DNA of 64,000 nt from Mucor racemosus (Eukaryota; Mucoromycota; Mucoromycetes; Mucorales; Mucoraceae), in NCBI GenBank assembly GCA_027405735.1, contig JAPEHQ010000004.1, positions 2,852,001 through 2,916,000 of the forward strand. Direction: 5' to 3'. The position numbers and the translations under genes are program-made. Within the stretch, counting starts at the first letter, position 1, and every line of letters starts with the position of its first letter. This document shows positions 48,419 through 61,136 of this stretch, one piece after another. The notes under the pieces are model-generated. The model was not told the DNA's origin. It ran no database searches and worked only from the letters and a program-made list of their open reading frames with translations.

Positions 48419-50713
48419 GATAATTATTTAAATTATTTCCAACAGTTGGAAAAAAGAGATCGAAAAATTTCTTTTCTACATTGATAAATTTATAGATCCA
48501 CAAAGCTTGTACAATGGAAGAGCAAGAAAAATAGAAGATCTGGAAAGATTTTTCGTTCTCGGGTGTTGCAAAAATATTTGAAACCTATAGATCCCGATTT
48601 TTGGTACTGAGAGATGAATCGAACTTGTTGATTCATGACAATAAATAGTTTAAGCGTAATCCAACATGACACCAATACAACCATAAGGCTCATAATCTTT
48701 ATTTAAACCTAATTGAGAACGATATCCTGCACATTTTAATTCAAAGTGACCAATAGAGCTGCCCAAAATAGAGCTTTAAGAATGAATTGGGATTCAATTG
48801 AGGTTTTGCGGTTACCAAATGTAGAATGCCGAAGAAACCATGGAATCAAATAATGTAAAGCTGTCAAAATACACATTAAATAATCGAAAACATTCGATTG
48901 AAATAACGCTGCCTTTGCAATTGCAGTATTTTAATGCAGACATTCGACGATTTCGTACAATGAATTAGCAAAAACAAATTACTGCTACATAAAACAGTTT
49001 AAATTACACAGTTTTATTAGTAATTTCTTGGGGCTTTATCGTAATTGTTTGGTTGTAAAAACTCTTTAAATGCTCGAACTTTTGTTACATGTCAAATTAT
49101 AGACGTCAGTAATAATCCACTCATTATAGAGGTAGGCTGTAATTTTCCGTCATTTTTTAGTATCTAAGAAAATCAATATCCACTCGCAAAATTAATAAAT
49201 AAAGACTACTGCAAAGTGTACATGTAATTATTAGCAAAATATTTGGTATTATATTTATTACATGTATTATTAACCAGTAATCAATATTGTATTCTTGATC
49301 ATCTTTTTCTTATAATCCTAGATCAATAATCTTACTTACACTCAATTTCGCTGTTTGCATTTCTGTTGTGTCTGGTACTTGGTAACAAATAATATATTGT
49401 ATCACTTCTGCCATTATGATTCCATTTTTTGTTTCAAACCATGACTCATAAAAGACATAGTAACTATTGTATTTGAAGTACTTTTTATACTAATCTATTA
49501 CTCACAAAAGCAACAACTTAGGCTGAGTGATTTCAACTATTCATCAAAATCATCTCTGGAATCTTATAAATCGACAGGACCAACTTCTCTCAAATTTCCC
49601 ATATTTTCATCTACAAAATGATAAAAGTTGATTTTGTACAAAACATCCCCCTTTTCTTACAAAACACCCCTTTTTCAAAGTACATTTTGTTCTGATAAGT
49701 TGAAACAAGGTGGTCCATGACGAGGAGGGATTGGAGATAATAGCTAAAATAACAGCCCTAATAATGCTAATTTCGCTTTAGGTTGTTCCACACTTGAAGT
49801 AGTATAATATCTGGTGTTCTAATATAGTGTGTCTACTAGCTAATAGATAGTATTTTAAGCTATGAAATATATTTTTTTTCAAAAAGCAAAAGAGAAAAAA
49901 GTTACAGGAATGCACACTTTCTTGAGTACTTTTCCTTTTTTGTAGAACGTTTCATCTAGAAAAGAAAATGGATTTACTCATAGCAGAAATGAACATTATT
50001 CTCCAAAGGAAATGGTTCAACTAAGAGCAATTGATTGTATTCAAAAGATTACATTTATAAAGAAATAAAGAGAAGAGGTAAAACAATTCGATTTTCACTG
50101 TTGCAAATTTCATTTCTCTGAATTCACATCCCTATATCAATGATTGTATCTAAAACATTAATGTCAAATGTCGAATGAATATAGATTTAATAATGACTGA
50201 TCATTTAGACATCAGAGAAAGAGAGATTTTGAAGATGAAATATGGCTATTTATCAAATGCATTTCATGTAAATAAACAATTTTGAATTCATTAATTCCAG
50301 CAACCTTGAAGAATCTCTTCTAGATGTACAATTGTTATTAAACTCAAAGATAATAGCGTGCTCGATATAATGTCGATTGAGGGTAATGATCCCTTAACAA
50401 TCATTAATAAATGTTTTCATGATCTGATTACTCAAAAAGGCAATTTCTTCCGAAAAAATATGATTTATTTATTTAACAATGTGTAATAAGAATTTGTACA
50501 TAATAACAAGATTTTTTCTGCATATGGGAGCTTCAAGCAAATAATAATATGATGCTGAAAAGAATAAGTTGTCAAAGGGGTGGGTTGGGAAGAGGAGAAG
50601 CAAGATGGATATTTTTATACGTTAAATTTTTTTTTGTGGGATTAAAAAGGGGGGGGAGGGTTCTTTTTTTTGAAAATAGAAAATTTTTCAAAGCTTTTTT
50701 TTTTTTTTACATT
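48419..50713. other. Long AT-rich spacer
   Basis: Transporter promoter region at the left, TBP 3' flank at the right. A G-run (GGGGGGGAGGG) at about 50651 and poly-T at 50696-50709 lie just past the TBP stop. No gene or repeat copy was recognised over 2.2 kb. Confidence 0.45.
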
Positions 50714-51800
50714 TTATGGCTTACGGAATTCAGTAAGTACAGGATATATAGCTTGAAAGGCTTGATAGATTTCTTCACGAACTTTAGCACCAGTTAAAAC
50801 GATTTTACCTGATACAAAGATCAATAATACAATTTTAGGCTTAACCATACGATAGATAAGACCAGGGAACAATTCAGGTTCATACTAAATATAGTAAAAA
50901 AAGAAAAAAAAAAGACGCGATATGAATATCAAACACGTAAACACGTAGAGATGCACTTACAGAACTGAAATGACCGTGAGAGTAGGCTAAACCTTCAAGA
51001 CGAATAGGAAATTTGACATCGCAAGAACCAACAATATTTTGGATTTTGAAATCGGTAAATTTAGCTTGGAAGCCCAATTTTTGAATGATACGAGCATATT
51101 TACGGGCAGCCAATTTAGAATCATCTTCTGATTTGGCACCAGTAACTACCATTTTACCAGAAGCAAAGATCAATGCGGTAGTCTTTGGATCACGAATACG
51201 CATAATGACAGCTGCGAAACGCTATTAAGAAATAACAATTCAAATAAGAATTTAATTTCATTGTCTTTTTTGATCCAAATAGAAAAATAAAAACCACATT
51301 TCAGAAACAGAAACAACGAAAGAGAATAAAATGCTGCAAGGTTTTTTGATCTATAGAGTAAGCATCATTATACTTTTTACCTTGTAAACAAAACCCAATT
51401 ATTCACATCTCTTTCTCATTTCTGTATCTTTCAAATGATGAATTTCTAGATTTCATTTTTCAAAATGTTACCTTTGGATTGTACTCTGCATTACGAGCAT
51501 GGAGAGCAATTGTTTTGAGATCCAAACGACAATCCAAATTCACAGTGGCAACAATATTTCTGTAAAACATTGATTAAATAAGGTGCAATTGACCAATGAA
51601 ATCAATTAAACTTACTGCAAAGTAGGAGTGATACCAGCTACAGAATAAGGATTAGCATCTCTACTAGGAGTGGGGGCATCAAGTGGAGCAGGAGTAGTTG
51701 GTAAAGCGAATGGAGTAGAGTTATGAAGAGGAGTTGGGATGCTAGGTGTCTGCATAGCAGGCGTAGTCATTGAGGGTGTTGCAATATTAAAACCAGACAT
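50714..51800 (-). CDS. SPT15: TATA-box-binding protein
   Basis: A general transcription factor for RNA polymerases I, II and III. Four exons, 51800-51616, 51559-51472, 51221-50961 and 50884-50714, all in phase, give 234 aa. The N-terminal 60 residues are proline/threonine-rich ([20 protein letters not shown]). The saddle domain has two direct repeats: [59 protein letters not shown], then [60 protein letters not shown]. The four DNA-intercalating phenylalanine positions appear conserved. Length and intron placement are ordinary. Confidence 0.97.
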
Positions 51801-52525
51801 TCTTCTTATTTTTAAATTATTATATATTTCGTCTTTGTTTGATTGATTATTGTATGTAAAAAAATGAAAAAATATATAATAATAGAAAAAAAAAGTGTAG
51901 AAAAGCGGATGAAGAAGTGAAAAAATAAAAATTTTCATTTGGTTTTGCGATTAGAAGCCCCTTTTATAGCTTTTCAGATTGATTTAGTTTATGTGACGAT
52001 TGAATAAATAAACACCAATCATGTAGCATTATAGTAATTGGTAGTTACATGGGTTGATTTGTACATTTAAACAATCAAAATGTCTTGAGATCTTGAATTG
52101 CAAGAGTTTAATTGAGAAGACTCATGTTTATAACACATATGACAAGATTTACAAATATGTTTACTCAACATTCAAAATTGGATTCTCCCATATCATTGAT
52201 TGCGTTATTTTATCAGTCCATATAGAAGGTAGCACAAATATTTATGCATTTTACACAAAGAAAGAAAGAGAAAGAAAGGCGATGAAAAATATTTGGAAAT
52301 CCCAAGCTTTTATATCTTTTTTTTTATATAAAGTGTTTATAAAATCATTCGATTTTCTTTCTTGAAAAAAGATTGAATTTGATCTTAGATGTCAAGACAA
52401 GATAACCGGAAGTGACTCTTTACGAATTATTTCGAGATGTTTTAGATGCTGTAGCATATATATTCAATATAAAAGCCTTCATAAATTTATTATTAAAAGC
52501 ATCATCTTTATCTCATCAAGCAAAA
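51801..52525. promoter_or_regulatory. Divergent intergenic region, TBP / D-2-hydroxyglutarate dehydrogenase
   Basis: TATAAAAG at 52468-52475 lies 51 bp before the flavoprotein ATG and is a good TATA box. It argues for the 52526 start over an upstream in-frame extension. No other gene was seen; a 103-codon plus frame at 52054-52365 looks like chance. Confidence 0.5.
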
Positions 52526-54155
52526 ATGTCACATGGAGGATTTAACGTAACTGAGCTTACTGCAGATAAGCTTGATAGAGTTCAACGTAATCCTACATTT
52601 GGAAAAGTATTGTATATATATATATATATATAAACACAAACATTAGAAAATACTAAACTAAGCATTCTAGATTACAATAGATGATATCAATTACTTTAGA
52701 AGTATCTTGCCTCCTACATCAGTCCTTGAAAAAGGGATTTGTCCAGAAGATCTTTATCTGAAATACACAACTGATTGGTATAATGTCTTTCGTGCTAATC
52801 CTGCCGTCATTTTGTTACCTGAAACTACATATCAAGTATCTCAAATTCTCAAACACTGTAACCAAAGACATTTGGCCGTTGTGCCACAGTCTGGTAATAC
52901 CAGTGCAGCCGGTGGATCCGTTCCCGTATTTGATGAAATCATTGTGAGTACACATAAATTAAACAAGATTCGCAGTTTTGATCCATTGCGTGGTGATCTC
53001 ATTTGTGAAGCTGGTTGTATCCTGCAAGATTTAGATGATTATTTGGTAGAAAGAGGTTATCAAATTCCATTAGATCTACCTGCTCGTCATATATGTCGAA
53101 TTGGTGGTAACATTGCTACAAATGCAGGTGGTATTCGTCAAATGCGTTTTGGTAATTTACATGGAAGTGTAATGGGTTTAGAAGTTGTTTTACCTGATGG
53201 CACCATATTGGACAATTTGACTACTTTGAAAAAAGATAATACAGGTTATCATCTTAAGAATTTGTTTATTGGCTCCGAAGGTACTTTGGGTCTTGTTACA
53301 GGTATCTCTATTACTACTGCTCGTATCAGACATGGTGTCAATGTCTTTTTATTGGGTTTTGATAAATTTGAAGATGTAGTTCAAACCTATGCTTTAGCCA
53401 AGCAAGAATTGCCCGAAACATTATCTGCATTTGAGGTATTTGATAATGATTCTGTTAATGTTGTTCGTCAGCAAAATTATCAAGAACCTGCTGGTGCTCC
53501 ATTCCCAATTCAAGATAATCATCATGTTTATGTTGTCATTGAAACTGCTGGTAAAGAGGCTAGATTTGAAGATCAAAAAGCCGACGACTTTTTAGCTCTT
53601 TTGCATGAACAAAACTTGATCAAAGATGGTGCTATTGCTCGTACTGCTGCTGATAGAGCAATGTTCTGGTCTTGGAGAACTAAATTACCTAGAGCAATTG
53701 TTCAAACTGGCCCATCCTCTATTCATTTTGATATTTCTTTGCCTTTACCTTTACTATATAAGCTTGTAGAAGAAACTCGTGCCTGGGCTACAGCAGAAGG
53801 CTTAATTCCTAATGACATTCTTGCGATTTATGGATACGGCCATGTGGGTGATGGTAATCTTCATTTAACGATTCCTGCTATGCGTGATGATCAAAAATTG
53901 ACTGAAAAGGTTGATCGTTTCGTGTATGAATGGACAGCAAGATATCAAGGAAGTATGAGCGGCGAACATGGCGTTGGTTTAATGAAAGCACCTTATCTTG
54001 CATTTTCTAAATCCGTTGCTATGATTGATTCCATGCGTAAAATTAAGAATTTATTTGATCCTAACCAAATTATGAACCCCTATAAACTGTTTCCTACTAA
54101 AGAGCAAGAAGAAGAAGGTGAAGTAATCCGTAAAAAGTTTATAGTTGGATGTTAA
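52526..54155 (+). CDS. D-2-hydroxyglutarate / D-lactate dehydrogenase-type flavoprotein
   Basis: An FAD enzyme oxidising D-2-hydroxy acids; closest in build to D-2-hydroxyglutarate dehydrogenase (yeast Dld2/Dld3). Two exons, 52526-52606 and 52671-54155, give 521 aa. FAD-binding PCMH domain: VVPQSGNTSAAGGSVP (98-113), GGNIATNAGGIRQMRFGNLH (172-191) and LKNLFIGSEGTLGLVTG (222-238). C-terminal oxidase domain: YGYGHVGDGNLHLT (414-427) with the substrate/metal histidines, GEHGVGLMKAPYL (458-470) and FDPNQIMNPYKLF. The N-terminus (MSHGGFNVTEL) does not look like a strong mitochondrial presequence, so a cytosolic form like Dld3 is possible. The intron donor is GTATTG and the intron begins with a TA repeat. 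Confidence 0.92.
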
Positions 54156-54301
54156 ATACAAATAAATAATAAAAAAGTAACATGACGTTTGTGTATCCTT
54201 CCTTACCTGTGCCTTTGTGTAATTATACTTGATAAAATACTATTAAATAAAATTAAAAACTAGATTTCCCCTTCTTTTCGTTTCTTCATCTTTTAAGCAA
54301 A

Positions 54302-55492
54302 ATGACAAATAATATTCAATCCATCTTTATCAAGCAAACAGAAACAAGAAATGATCCAAAAGCTTATACTGCTTATAGGATCGATATCCAAGCTGCTGTT
54401 CGTCAATGGCATATCTGGAAGAGATACTCGGATTTTACCAAGCTTCATGAACAGCTTTCTCATACATTTCCTGATAATCCACTCCCAGCTCATTTACCGC
54501 ATAAACGTATATTTCCTCCTACATTTAACTCTTCTGATAAAGTAGAGGACCGTCGTCAAGGGCTAGAAGATTATCTAAGAACTTTATTAAGTTGTCGTGA
54601 TGATCGGTGGCGTAAAACGGACATTTGGAACGATTTTCTTGCATTACCTGATCTTCAAAGTAATACTACGTCTTCATCTCCATCAAGAGCTACATCACCG
54701 ACAAAAGTAAATGAACCTATTGTTACATTTGGTTCATGGTTAGATGAGTATGATGATTTACTCACATTATCTAGAGAAATTAGATCTTTGATCAATAGTC
54801 GAAATGCACATACAAGTCAACAAGAAGTTTCGGATGCAATGCAGCGTGAAGTTAAAGCTAAAAAAGGTTTGATGACTCTAAATGCACGTCTTTCCATTTT
54901 GGAATCTAGTCTCCACAATAACAATGAACAATTTATTGTTGATGGTGAAGCAAGAAGAAGAGAAAATAAATTAAATAGTCTCAAGGTAGAAAGAGATGTT
55001 CTAGTACAGCTGCTCAACGCTACTCGACAAGACTTGACGAAATCAACAAAGAAAAAGCCTGTAACTACTGCTGCATCTGCATCTTTTATTAGAAAAGATA
55101 ATACAAACAATTACGGCGACATTGGGTTCGATCAGCAACCTGCTGTAAAAAGAGCTGCTACAACTGGTCATAACACTAATAAAGCTGGTGGTGGAAGAGC
55201 TTTTGGTTCTGCATTGCTTAAACAACAACAACAGCAAAAATTACAGGAAACAGAATTTACAAAGGGCCTGGATAATCAAGAGTTGTTGAATTATCAATCA
55301 CAGGTCATGAAGGATCAAGATTTGCATATTGAGCAGTTTAGTCAGTTACTTGGTCGTCAAAAGGAGCTGGGTGTTGCTATCAATTATGAATTAGAAAATC
55401 AAATTGATATATTGGAAAGCCTTGATATTCAAGTAGATAATACACAAACAAAGTTGGCTTTTGCTAACAAGAAGTTGTCCAAGATTAAATAA
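54302..55492 (+). CDS. VAM7-like vacuolar SNARE (PX + Qc-SNARE)
   Basis: A single-exon, 396-aa soluble SNARE expected to act in vacuole fusion. The N-terminal PX domain (about 1-118) binds phosphatidylinositol 3-phosphate; it has R41-Y-S-D-F, the proline-rich LPAHLPHKRIFPP loop and the RRQGLEDYL helix. The middle is helical and serine-rich. The C-terminal SNARE motif (327-396) reads MKDQDLHIEQFSQLLGRQKE then LGVAINYELENQIDILESLD, with Q367 in the zero-layer position. There is no transmembrane anchor after it, as in Vam7 and unlike most SNAREs. Same strand as the flavoprotein gene, 146 bp downstream of its stop; no evidence for a shared transcript. Confidence 0.93.
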   Translation: MTNNIQSIFIKQTETRNDPKAYTAYRIDIQAAVRQWHIWKRYSDFTKLHEQLSHTFPDNPLPAHLPHKRIFPPTFNSSDKVEDRRQGLEDYLRTLLSCRDDRWRKTDIWNDFLALPDLQSNTTSSSPSRATSPTKVNEPIVTFGSWLDEYDDLLTLSREIRSLINSRNAHTSQQEVSDAMQREVKAKKGLMTLNARLSILESSLHNNNEQFIVDGEARRRENKLNSLKVERDVLVQLLNATRQDLTKSTKKKPVTTAASASFIRKDNTNNYGDIGFDQQPAVKRAATTGHNTNKAGGGRAFGSALLKQQQQQKLQETEFTKGLDNQELLNYQSQVMKDQDLHIEQFSQLLGRQKELGVAINYELENQIDILESLDIQVDNTQTKLAFANKKLSKIK

Positions 55493-56785
55493 AGTGCGCA
55501 CATAAGGATTTGATGTTTATTCCAAAGAAACTAGACTAAAAAGAGGCGTTTGATCAAGGATAATTTTTGATGCATAATATTTTTTAATGTTTGAGCATAT
55601 GAAATTTCAATAACAAATATTAATTTATTGTAGCACGTAGTTTAGATGTTAAAAAAAGTTTAATATGCAAAGCAAACCCATATCATAACTAAAGATGCCA
55701 TGTATTAATATTACGTATTTCTTTGTTTCCTCTAAGCTATCATAAACTAGGAACCAAATCAATATTATGGTATGTATAGCAAAGCATTGCAAATTGGGAT
55801 GGAAACAATCAATAATGAATTGCGCAGCCTTTTCGTATTCTTTTTCCTCCCTATTCTTTTTTTTTTTTTTTTTTTTTTTTTTTTCCTTTTTCAATTTGCT
55901 TGAACATTCTCAAAATTTATACAAGGTAATATCAAGCATCAGGGAAATTAGAGGGCTTCTCGTCTTGCTATGTGCATAGTCATGGTCGTGTATCATGAAT
56001 CACTCCTCAGTAGGATTTCTCATCATTTCAGTCACATTCAGGGGCATTTTAGGATGTTTGAGAGTAGTGATACTGCTTGATGTGGAGAAGCGACCTATTA
56101 TCTTCTTAGGTATACAGTTATGGCCGCGTATCATAGATCACTCCCTAAGCGGACATGCCAAAGTATCAGTCGCATCCATGGGGTATCATTGAGTACTTGA
56201 GGGCGACGATCCTGCTCTTTGTCAAATGCCTACTTAATTTTCCTTGCTTTTTATTTGAATGAAAGCAAACTAACGCCTTTTTTAATTCTGTATGTATAAT
56301 TCTGACTAACGGGATCCCTATCTTGCAATATTCGAGCCAATTGCTTCACCAAATGATATGTTTGGAATTCAAATGGAAAGCAAAGGTTTGATTGTTGTAT
56401 TCAGCTTTCTGTACATGATCTTGTAGAGCTATAACCAAATTTTACCCAAGCATTCAGTCAGGGAACTGCTCTTGCAACAAGTTCTAGTTTTCAAATAGTA
56501 ATCTTATCTCAAAATTAAATCAAGCGAAACAAACCCAAATGAATTATTTATTGAATATTTTTTTTATAAAATGTTTTGATATCGACACCAAGTATTGCTT
56601 ACAATTTACAGATCAATATATGTTATTTCAAAAGACTTTTATAACTAGCAGAATACCTCAGGATATAAAGTTGACTATTAATTTGAATAAATTGCAATTA
56701 ATGTATACATTTTCTATGCACAATCTAAACAGGCTTTTAGTATTGTGAAAAATCCTCAACTAGGAATATTGGATTATAGCTAGTC
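55493..56785. other. Spacer with poly-T tract and a diverged tandem duplication
   Basis: A 27-base T run lies at about 55857-55883. From 55972 to 56215 two ~125-bp units repeat with heavy divergence (GTCATGGTCGTGTATCATGAATCACTCC and GTTATGGCCGCGTATCATAG.. starts, shared T/GACTGCTT..TGATCCTGCTC ends). No gene was supported. Confidence 0.45.
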
Positions 56786-58045
56786 TTCAAAATAAGAGCG
56801 TATCCTCTTTTCTATAACTGGACAACCACATATTAAGACATTAATTGGTCTTACTATACTACCTATCCCCAAATTTATTTTATATCTCACGAAAGACTCA
56901 AAAACGCTTAAAATTTATTGCTTTTTCCTTGAAAACTAGGCCTCACTTTTCATCCCTGCTCTACTTTTTTTTTCACTAAATAACACCAAGAAAAAATTAT
57001 ATTCCAATGTACCTGAGATGATCAACTTTAATCCAAAAACAAGTATCCAGAAATATCCTATTTTTTGCAGTTGGTATTAATTTTTCAGTGCTAATGTTTC
57101 AGATTTTTACGCGAATTTCACTGCTAAAGGATTGAAAACTTTGAGGCTTCATATCTCCAGAAACAATTAAGCTATACTGCCACTTTTAATAATAAAAATT
57201 ACTTGTTTTAAAGTGCTCTATAACATATTTTAATATAAAAAAGTTCTGAACACTTTTATTTTTTTTCATTTTTTTGACATTTCTATAGTAGGTTTCAAAA
57301 TATTGGTTAAATTGAACAACATTTTTTTTACATTCATGTCATTAAGCTCGTTAAGCTCTCTCGGACCCAATTTAGAGTTTTTCAAAATATTAATTTTTCG
57401 TGGAGATATCCTCAAAAATGTGTACAAAAAGATATCTTCATTTCTAGCCTCCATTTTCCCCTTGTATACCCTCATCCCAAATTTTGAATCTGAAAAAATT
57501 TGGACAAAAATCTTGTTTTCTCTATGAAAAATACAGTTAGAAAGTTTAGCAATAGCTCAATCGATAGATAATTATTTTGCGCATTATTTTAGTTTATTAT
57601 ATTTTAAATATGCTTATCAAAAAAGGTGTGTATTCTCCAAAAACCTTCAACATTTCAATTGCATTTTGCGCAAATTGTAATGTAAAATGTTTGTCTAATT
57701 TTTATTTAGATGGATGCAGAATCCAAAACTGTACAGAAACTATTTAATACACTAGGTCAACTTACTTTGCAATTCATGAACATTTAAACGATTTTGTTTT
57801 TTGAATCATTTTTCAATCATTTTTTTCAAATCGATTTTGGAATCCCGTTATGATGGGTTTTAAGCTGTAGTAAAAACTATTATTTTGATTATCTCGACGA
57901 AAAACTAATATTTTTTGCTAAAACAAAAAATACAGAGTAGCAATCAATTAGACCTATCTTGTGAATAAAGAAATTAAGCCCTGGATAATGAGTTTTAAGT
58001 TTTACGAAATAATAAACAACTATTATTCACAACTGCAGAAAACAA
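56786..58045 (-). repeat. Repeat family A, copy 6, running into J
   Basis: Frames: 57303-57527 plus (shortened to 74 codons by a stop) and 57266-57475 minus (69 codons, intact). The J segment is cut after CAGAAAACAAAAA near 58045 and resumes at about 58905, so ~860 bp were inserted in between. Confidence 0.8.
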
Positions 58046-58244
58046 AAATGTTACTCCAGGAGATTATATCAATCTCAAAGCTAAAATATGTACTAAGTCA
58101 TCTAATAAAAATAAAGGAAAACTGTTATAAAATGAAAGAGCACACTAAAGCTAAAGAACTTTATTATAAGATCGAAACATCTTCTTCTTTTATATTCACA
58201 TTCTCTAATTATATGACTAGTCCCAAATGAGTCTATTTAATATA

Positions 58245-58740
58245 CAGTCGTGATTCGATTTAGTGGACTCATGAATAACGGATTTTCGATTTAATGGACA
58301 GTTTGAAATCTCCCGTTTTTTTTTTCATAATTTTACTGCCTAAATCCACTGAATCGATTCAGTGGATAGTGGACAATTTCGTTTCTACCAGTCCACTATA
58401 TTCGTAAAATATAAATACTATTGAATAAAACTGTATTTAGCCGGTAATAGCTTGATCTGGTAGCCATGAAATTAGAAGAAATATGGAGAATAACCAAATC
58501 ACGTGCCTAATTTACCTCAGTTTTTTAATAAATTTCTTATTATCCACTGTTTAATTCAGTTGCTCCAATATGAAAAGCCTTTATTAACAATATCATTTAA
58601 TACTATAAACTAGTAACGCCTTTTTATTCTCATTTTTTGATCCAATATTACGGAAAATGATTTATTCGATTTAGTGGAAAATTCGATTTAGTGGACACTT
58701 TTCTCCCTCCCAACGATTCCACTAAATCGAATCACGACTG
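58245..58740. mobile_element. Pogo-like MITE
   Basis: 496 bp with perfect 23-bp terminal inverted repeats beginning CAGTCGTGATTCGATTTAGT. They are flanked by TA on both sides (58243-58244, 58741-58742). The motif CGATTTARTGGA recurs inside in both orientations near both ends (58289-58300, 58669-58697). CAGT termini and TA duplications are typical of pogo/Fot1 transposons in the Tc1/mariner superfamily. No transposase frame: a non-autonomous element. Confidence 0.88.
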
Positions 58741-58904
58741 TATATATATATATCCAATCAAGTCTAGGTGACACACACTAGTTCCACGTTCCTGTATAAA
58801 CTGAGCTTCATAACATAATACACAGCAATGTAGAACTTAACATAATATCAAACTGTATCGTAATCTTAACCAAGGAATGCACCCAGATCTGTGGATGCAA
58901 CAAA

Positions 58905-60425
58905 AAAACAAAAATCCCATCCTTGTGAATATTGATCTAATTAATCTCCAACTATACATGATGGTAGATTTAAGTATATCCTGCATAAAAATTTATATTT
59001 CTACTTTCATAAATCACTGTGAATTGAGAAAACCATCAGCAAAACATAATATTTCTGTCCAATAAAACCACCTGTTGTGTCGTATATTTTCATGTTTGAT
59101 AAATAATACTTACAAAAGAATAAAATTAAAAGAGAATGAGTAATGAATTAGTTGTTTAACTGTATAATAAAACAAGATATCGTGTATTTAGATATAAAAG
59201 TATGACCTTTTATATTGATTTGACATTGAGATCCTGAGATGTGGTTTAAGGCACTATTATTAAACCATTAAATATATCTGATAGCAATCTATTAATGGAA
59301 ATGGATCAATCATAATTTAACCGTGCTTGCAAAGCTTATGAGCTGCCTTGTTTCAATGCTGCTCTAAATGTGCTTGTTGGATGTTGATTTGATAGCTACT
59401 TGATTGATTAACCGCTGGGATAAAATAATATGGTGTCATAATTGAGGTCCAAGCGTTCTTGCTGATTACTGGATTAAACTTGGTACGCTAAGAGTTTCTT
59501 ATATCCGATATCAATACTTTGCACTTCAGTACATGTCGTAGTCAATAGATGGTAAGATTTATTATTGATACTGTAGAAGGTGATAACATATGGTACTTGG
59601 TGGCATACAACATCCATTATGTATGCCTTTATGTTACAATTAGTGATACTCTATTTGTTACTTACTGGATGAAAACCAAAATCAAAATATACCACAGACA
59701 GTAGTAGACCTACAATACAATTTACATTATTAAATTGTTGCATGCAGAATGTGTCTACTTTTGTAAAATGTCTTGTGTTTGTAAAATAAGACATTCATAA
59801 AGAAAATGGATTTCCGAAATAGCACTAAGAATACTGGAGTAGAGAAAAGAAGAAAACAATTGGTAGTCCTTTGAAAGCTGTGCGTAGAAAGGTAAAACGA
59901 AAAAAAAAAGGCGAGGGGGTGATTAGCTGCGCTTCTAGCCCGGCAAACACAAGTTCCGAAGAAAATCCGTTTACACGAGTTTCGAACCCACAACCTCTCC
60001 GTTTGAACTAGCTGTAAAGCGCATAAGTCTAGCAACTAGGACAAATGTCCCCTCTATGTTTGCTTTTTTTAATTGCCGTCCTTCTACTTATCTGTTATTT
60101 TGTTTTTCTTGATTTGTGAAATATTAAGTAATCTGACCATATCTTTTTTCTTTGGCATATAATCCTGCTATTTGCTTAGTATCAGTAGCAATTTGGTTTA
60201 CAAAAAAATCTTTATTCCTGACCGAAATATAAAGAAAAACCTGTCATTTTTGCTGTATATCATGTAATTATGGTAGGCACAATAATGCAAAAGCTAAATT
60301 TATTTCATTAAAAAATATAACTAAAGTTCTCAATAAGCATATAATTAATAGATACAGAATAGCGCTACGTATATATACAAAAATTCAGTAGTAGATAAAA
60401 CGTGCATATACTATATACTGTATAT
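58905..60425 (+). repeat. Repeats J, D and E, second complete copy
   Basis: Collinear with 13390-14944. D has small deletions (for example a missing GGATGC triplet pair near 59380). E again keeps the ~100-codon minus frame (59730-60035) and the tRNA-like box B. Confidence 0.8.
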
Positions 60426-61136
60426 TGCAGTAAATAACGAAGTTGTTTACTAAAATAAAAAAATATAAAATAAAAGCAGTAGAAATACAATTATAATCAG
60501 CTAAAGTTTTTATTAAAAGATTTCTGAATATTTAAAATAATTGAAAAAGTATGAGGGTATTTATAGTGATGATTTGGAGAACTTGGATACCATCAGACTT
60601 GAATGGATGTATATTTAGTAATCTTCTAGTTTTGAGTACATTGTTATTGATTTAATATTTTAAGGGGTAAATAAATCATGTAGAGCATTGACCATAATAA
60701 GGGTGATGTGAACTACTGGCAGTCTTTCACACATCAAATTGAATTAGTAATGAATAACATGAATCTGGTGTGAGAACCAAGATCATGAAATATAGAAACT
60801 TAACTATAATTTAAAATCACAAACAACAAATATAGATAATTGTATAACCTGAATTAGTAATTGCTGATCCCTTTTCCCATCAGCTTTAAAACCAAGAAGA
60901 TCAAATTACTGCATTAGTAATTTGAATTAGACATTTAATATAAATACCACAACGATCCATCGAGTAGATGAATCGTTGCTTTACTTTATACCTTTAATAA
61001 ACTTAGAAGAGTTATAATTGTATTTCCCATCGCTTTTTTATAATTACGTTTTTGTAGCAAAGGGATTGTTGTCAAGTGTGAAAATATCGACCTTTTGGAA
61101 AATGGTTGTTTTGTTTATTATTGTTATTACAACAGT
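60426..61136 (+). mobile_element. LTR-like element F, copy 4 (truncated, nested insertion)
   Basis: Starts TGCAGTAAATAACG as in copy 1 with the same left flank. It is interrupted by a 356-bp LTR (60704-61059) and its right end is lost at the junction with repeat B near 61137. Confidence 0.65.
60704..61059 (+). mobile_element. Solo LTR, family beta
   Basis: 356 bp, TGATGTGAAC to TTTGTAGCA, flanked by AAGGG at 60699-60703 and 61060-61064. The uninterrupted site exists at 45288-45300 and 15225-15235 (CATAAGGGATTGTATGTC). Internal TATAAATACC near 60938 and TTAATAAAC near 60997 look like promoter and polyadenylation signals. Only one copy in the window. Confidence 0.82.

Noticed and set aside
50549..50797. 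82-codon ORF at the TBP 3' end
   Set aside because: Antisense to the last TBP exon; arises from the G-run and poly-T tracts.
52054..52365. 103-codon plus-strand ORF upstream of the flavoprotein gene
   Set aside because: Composition typical of translated AT-rich spacer and overlaps the promoter region; no homology.
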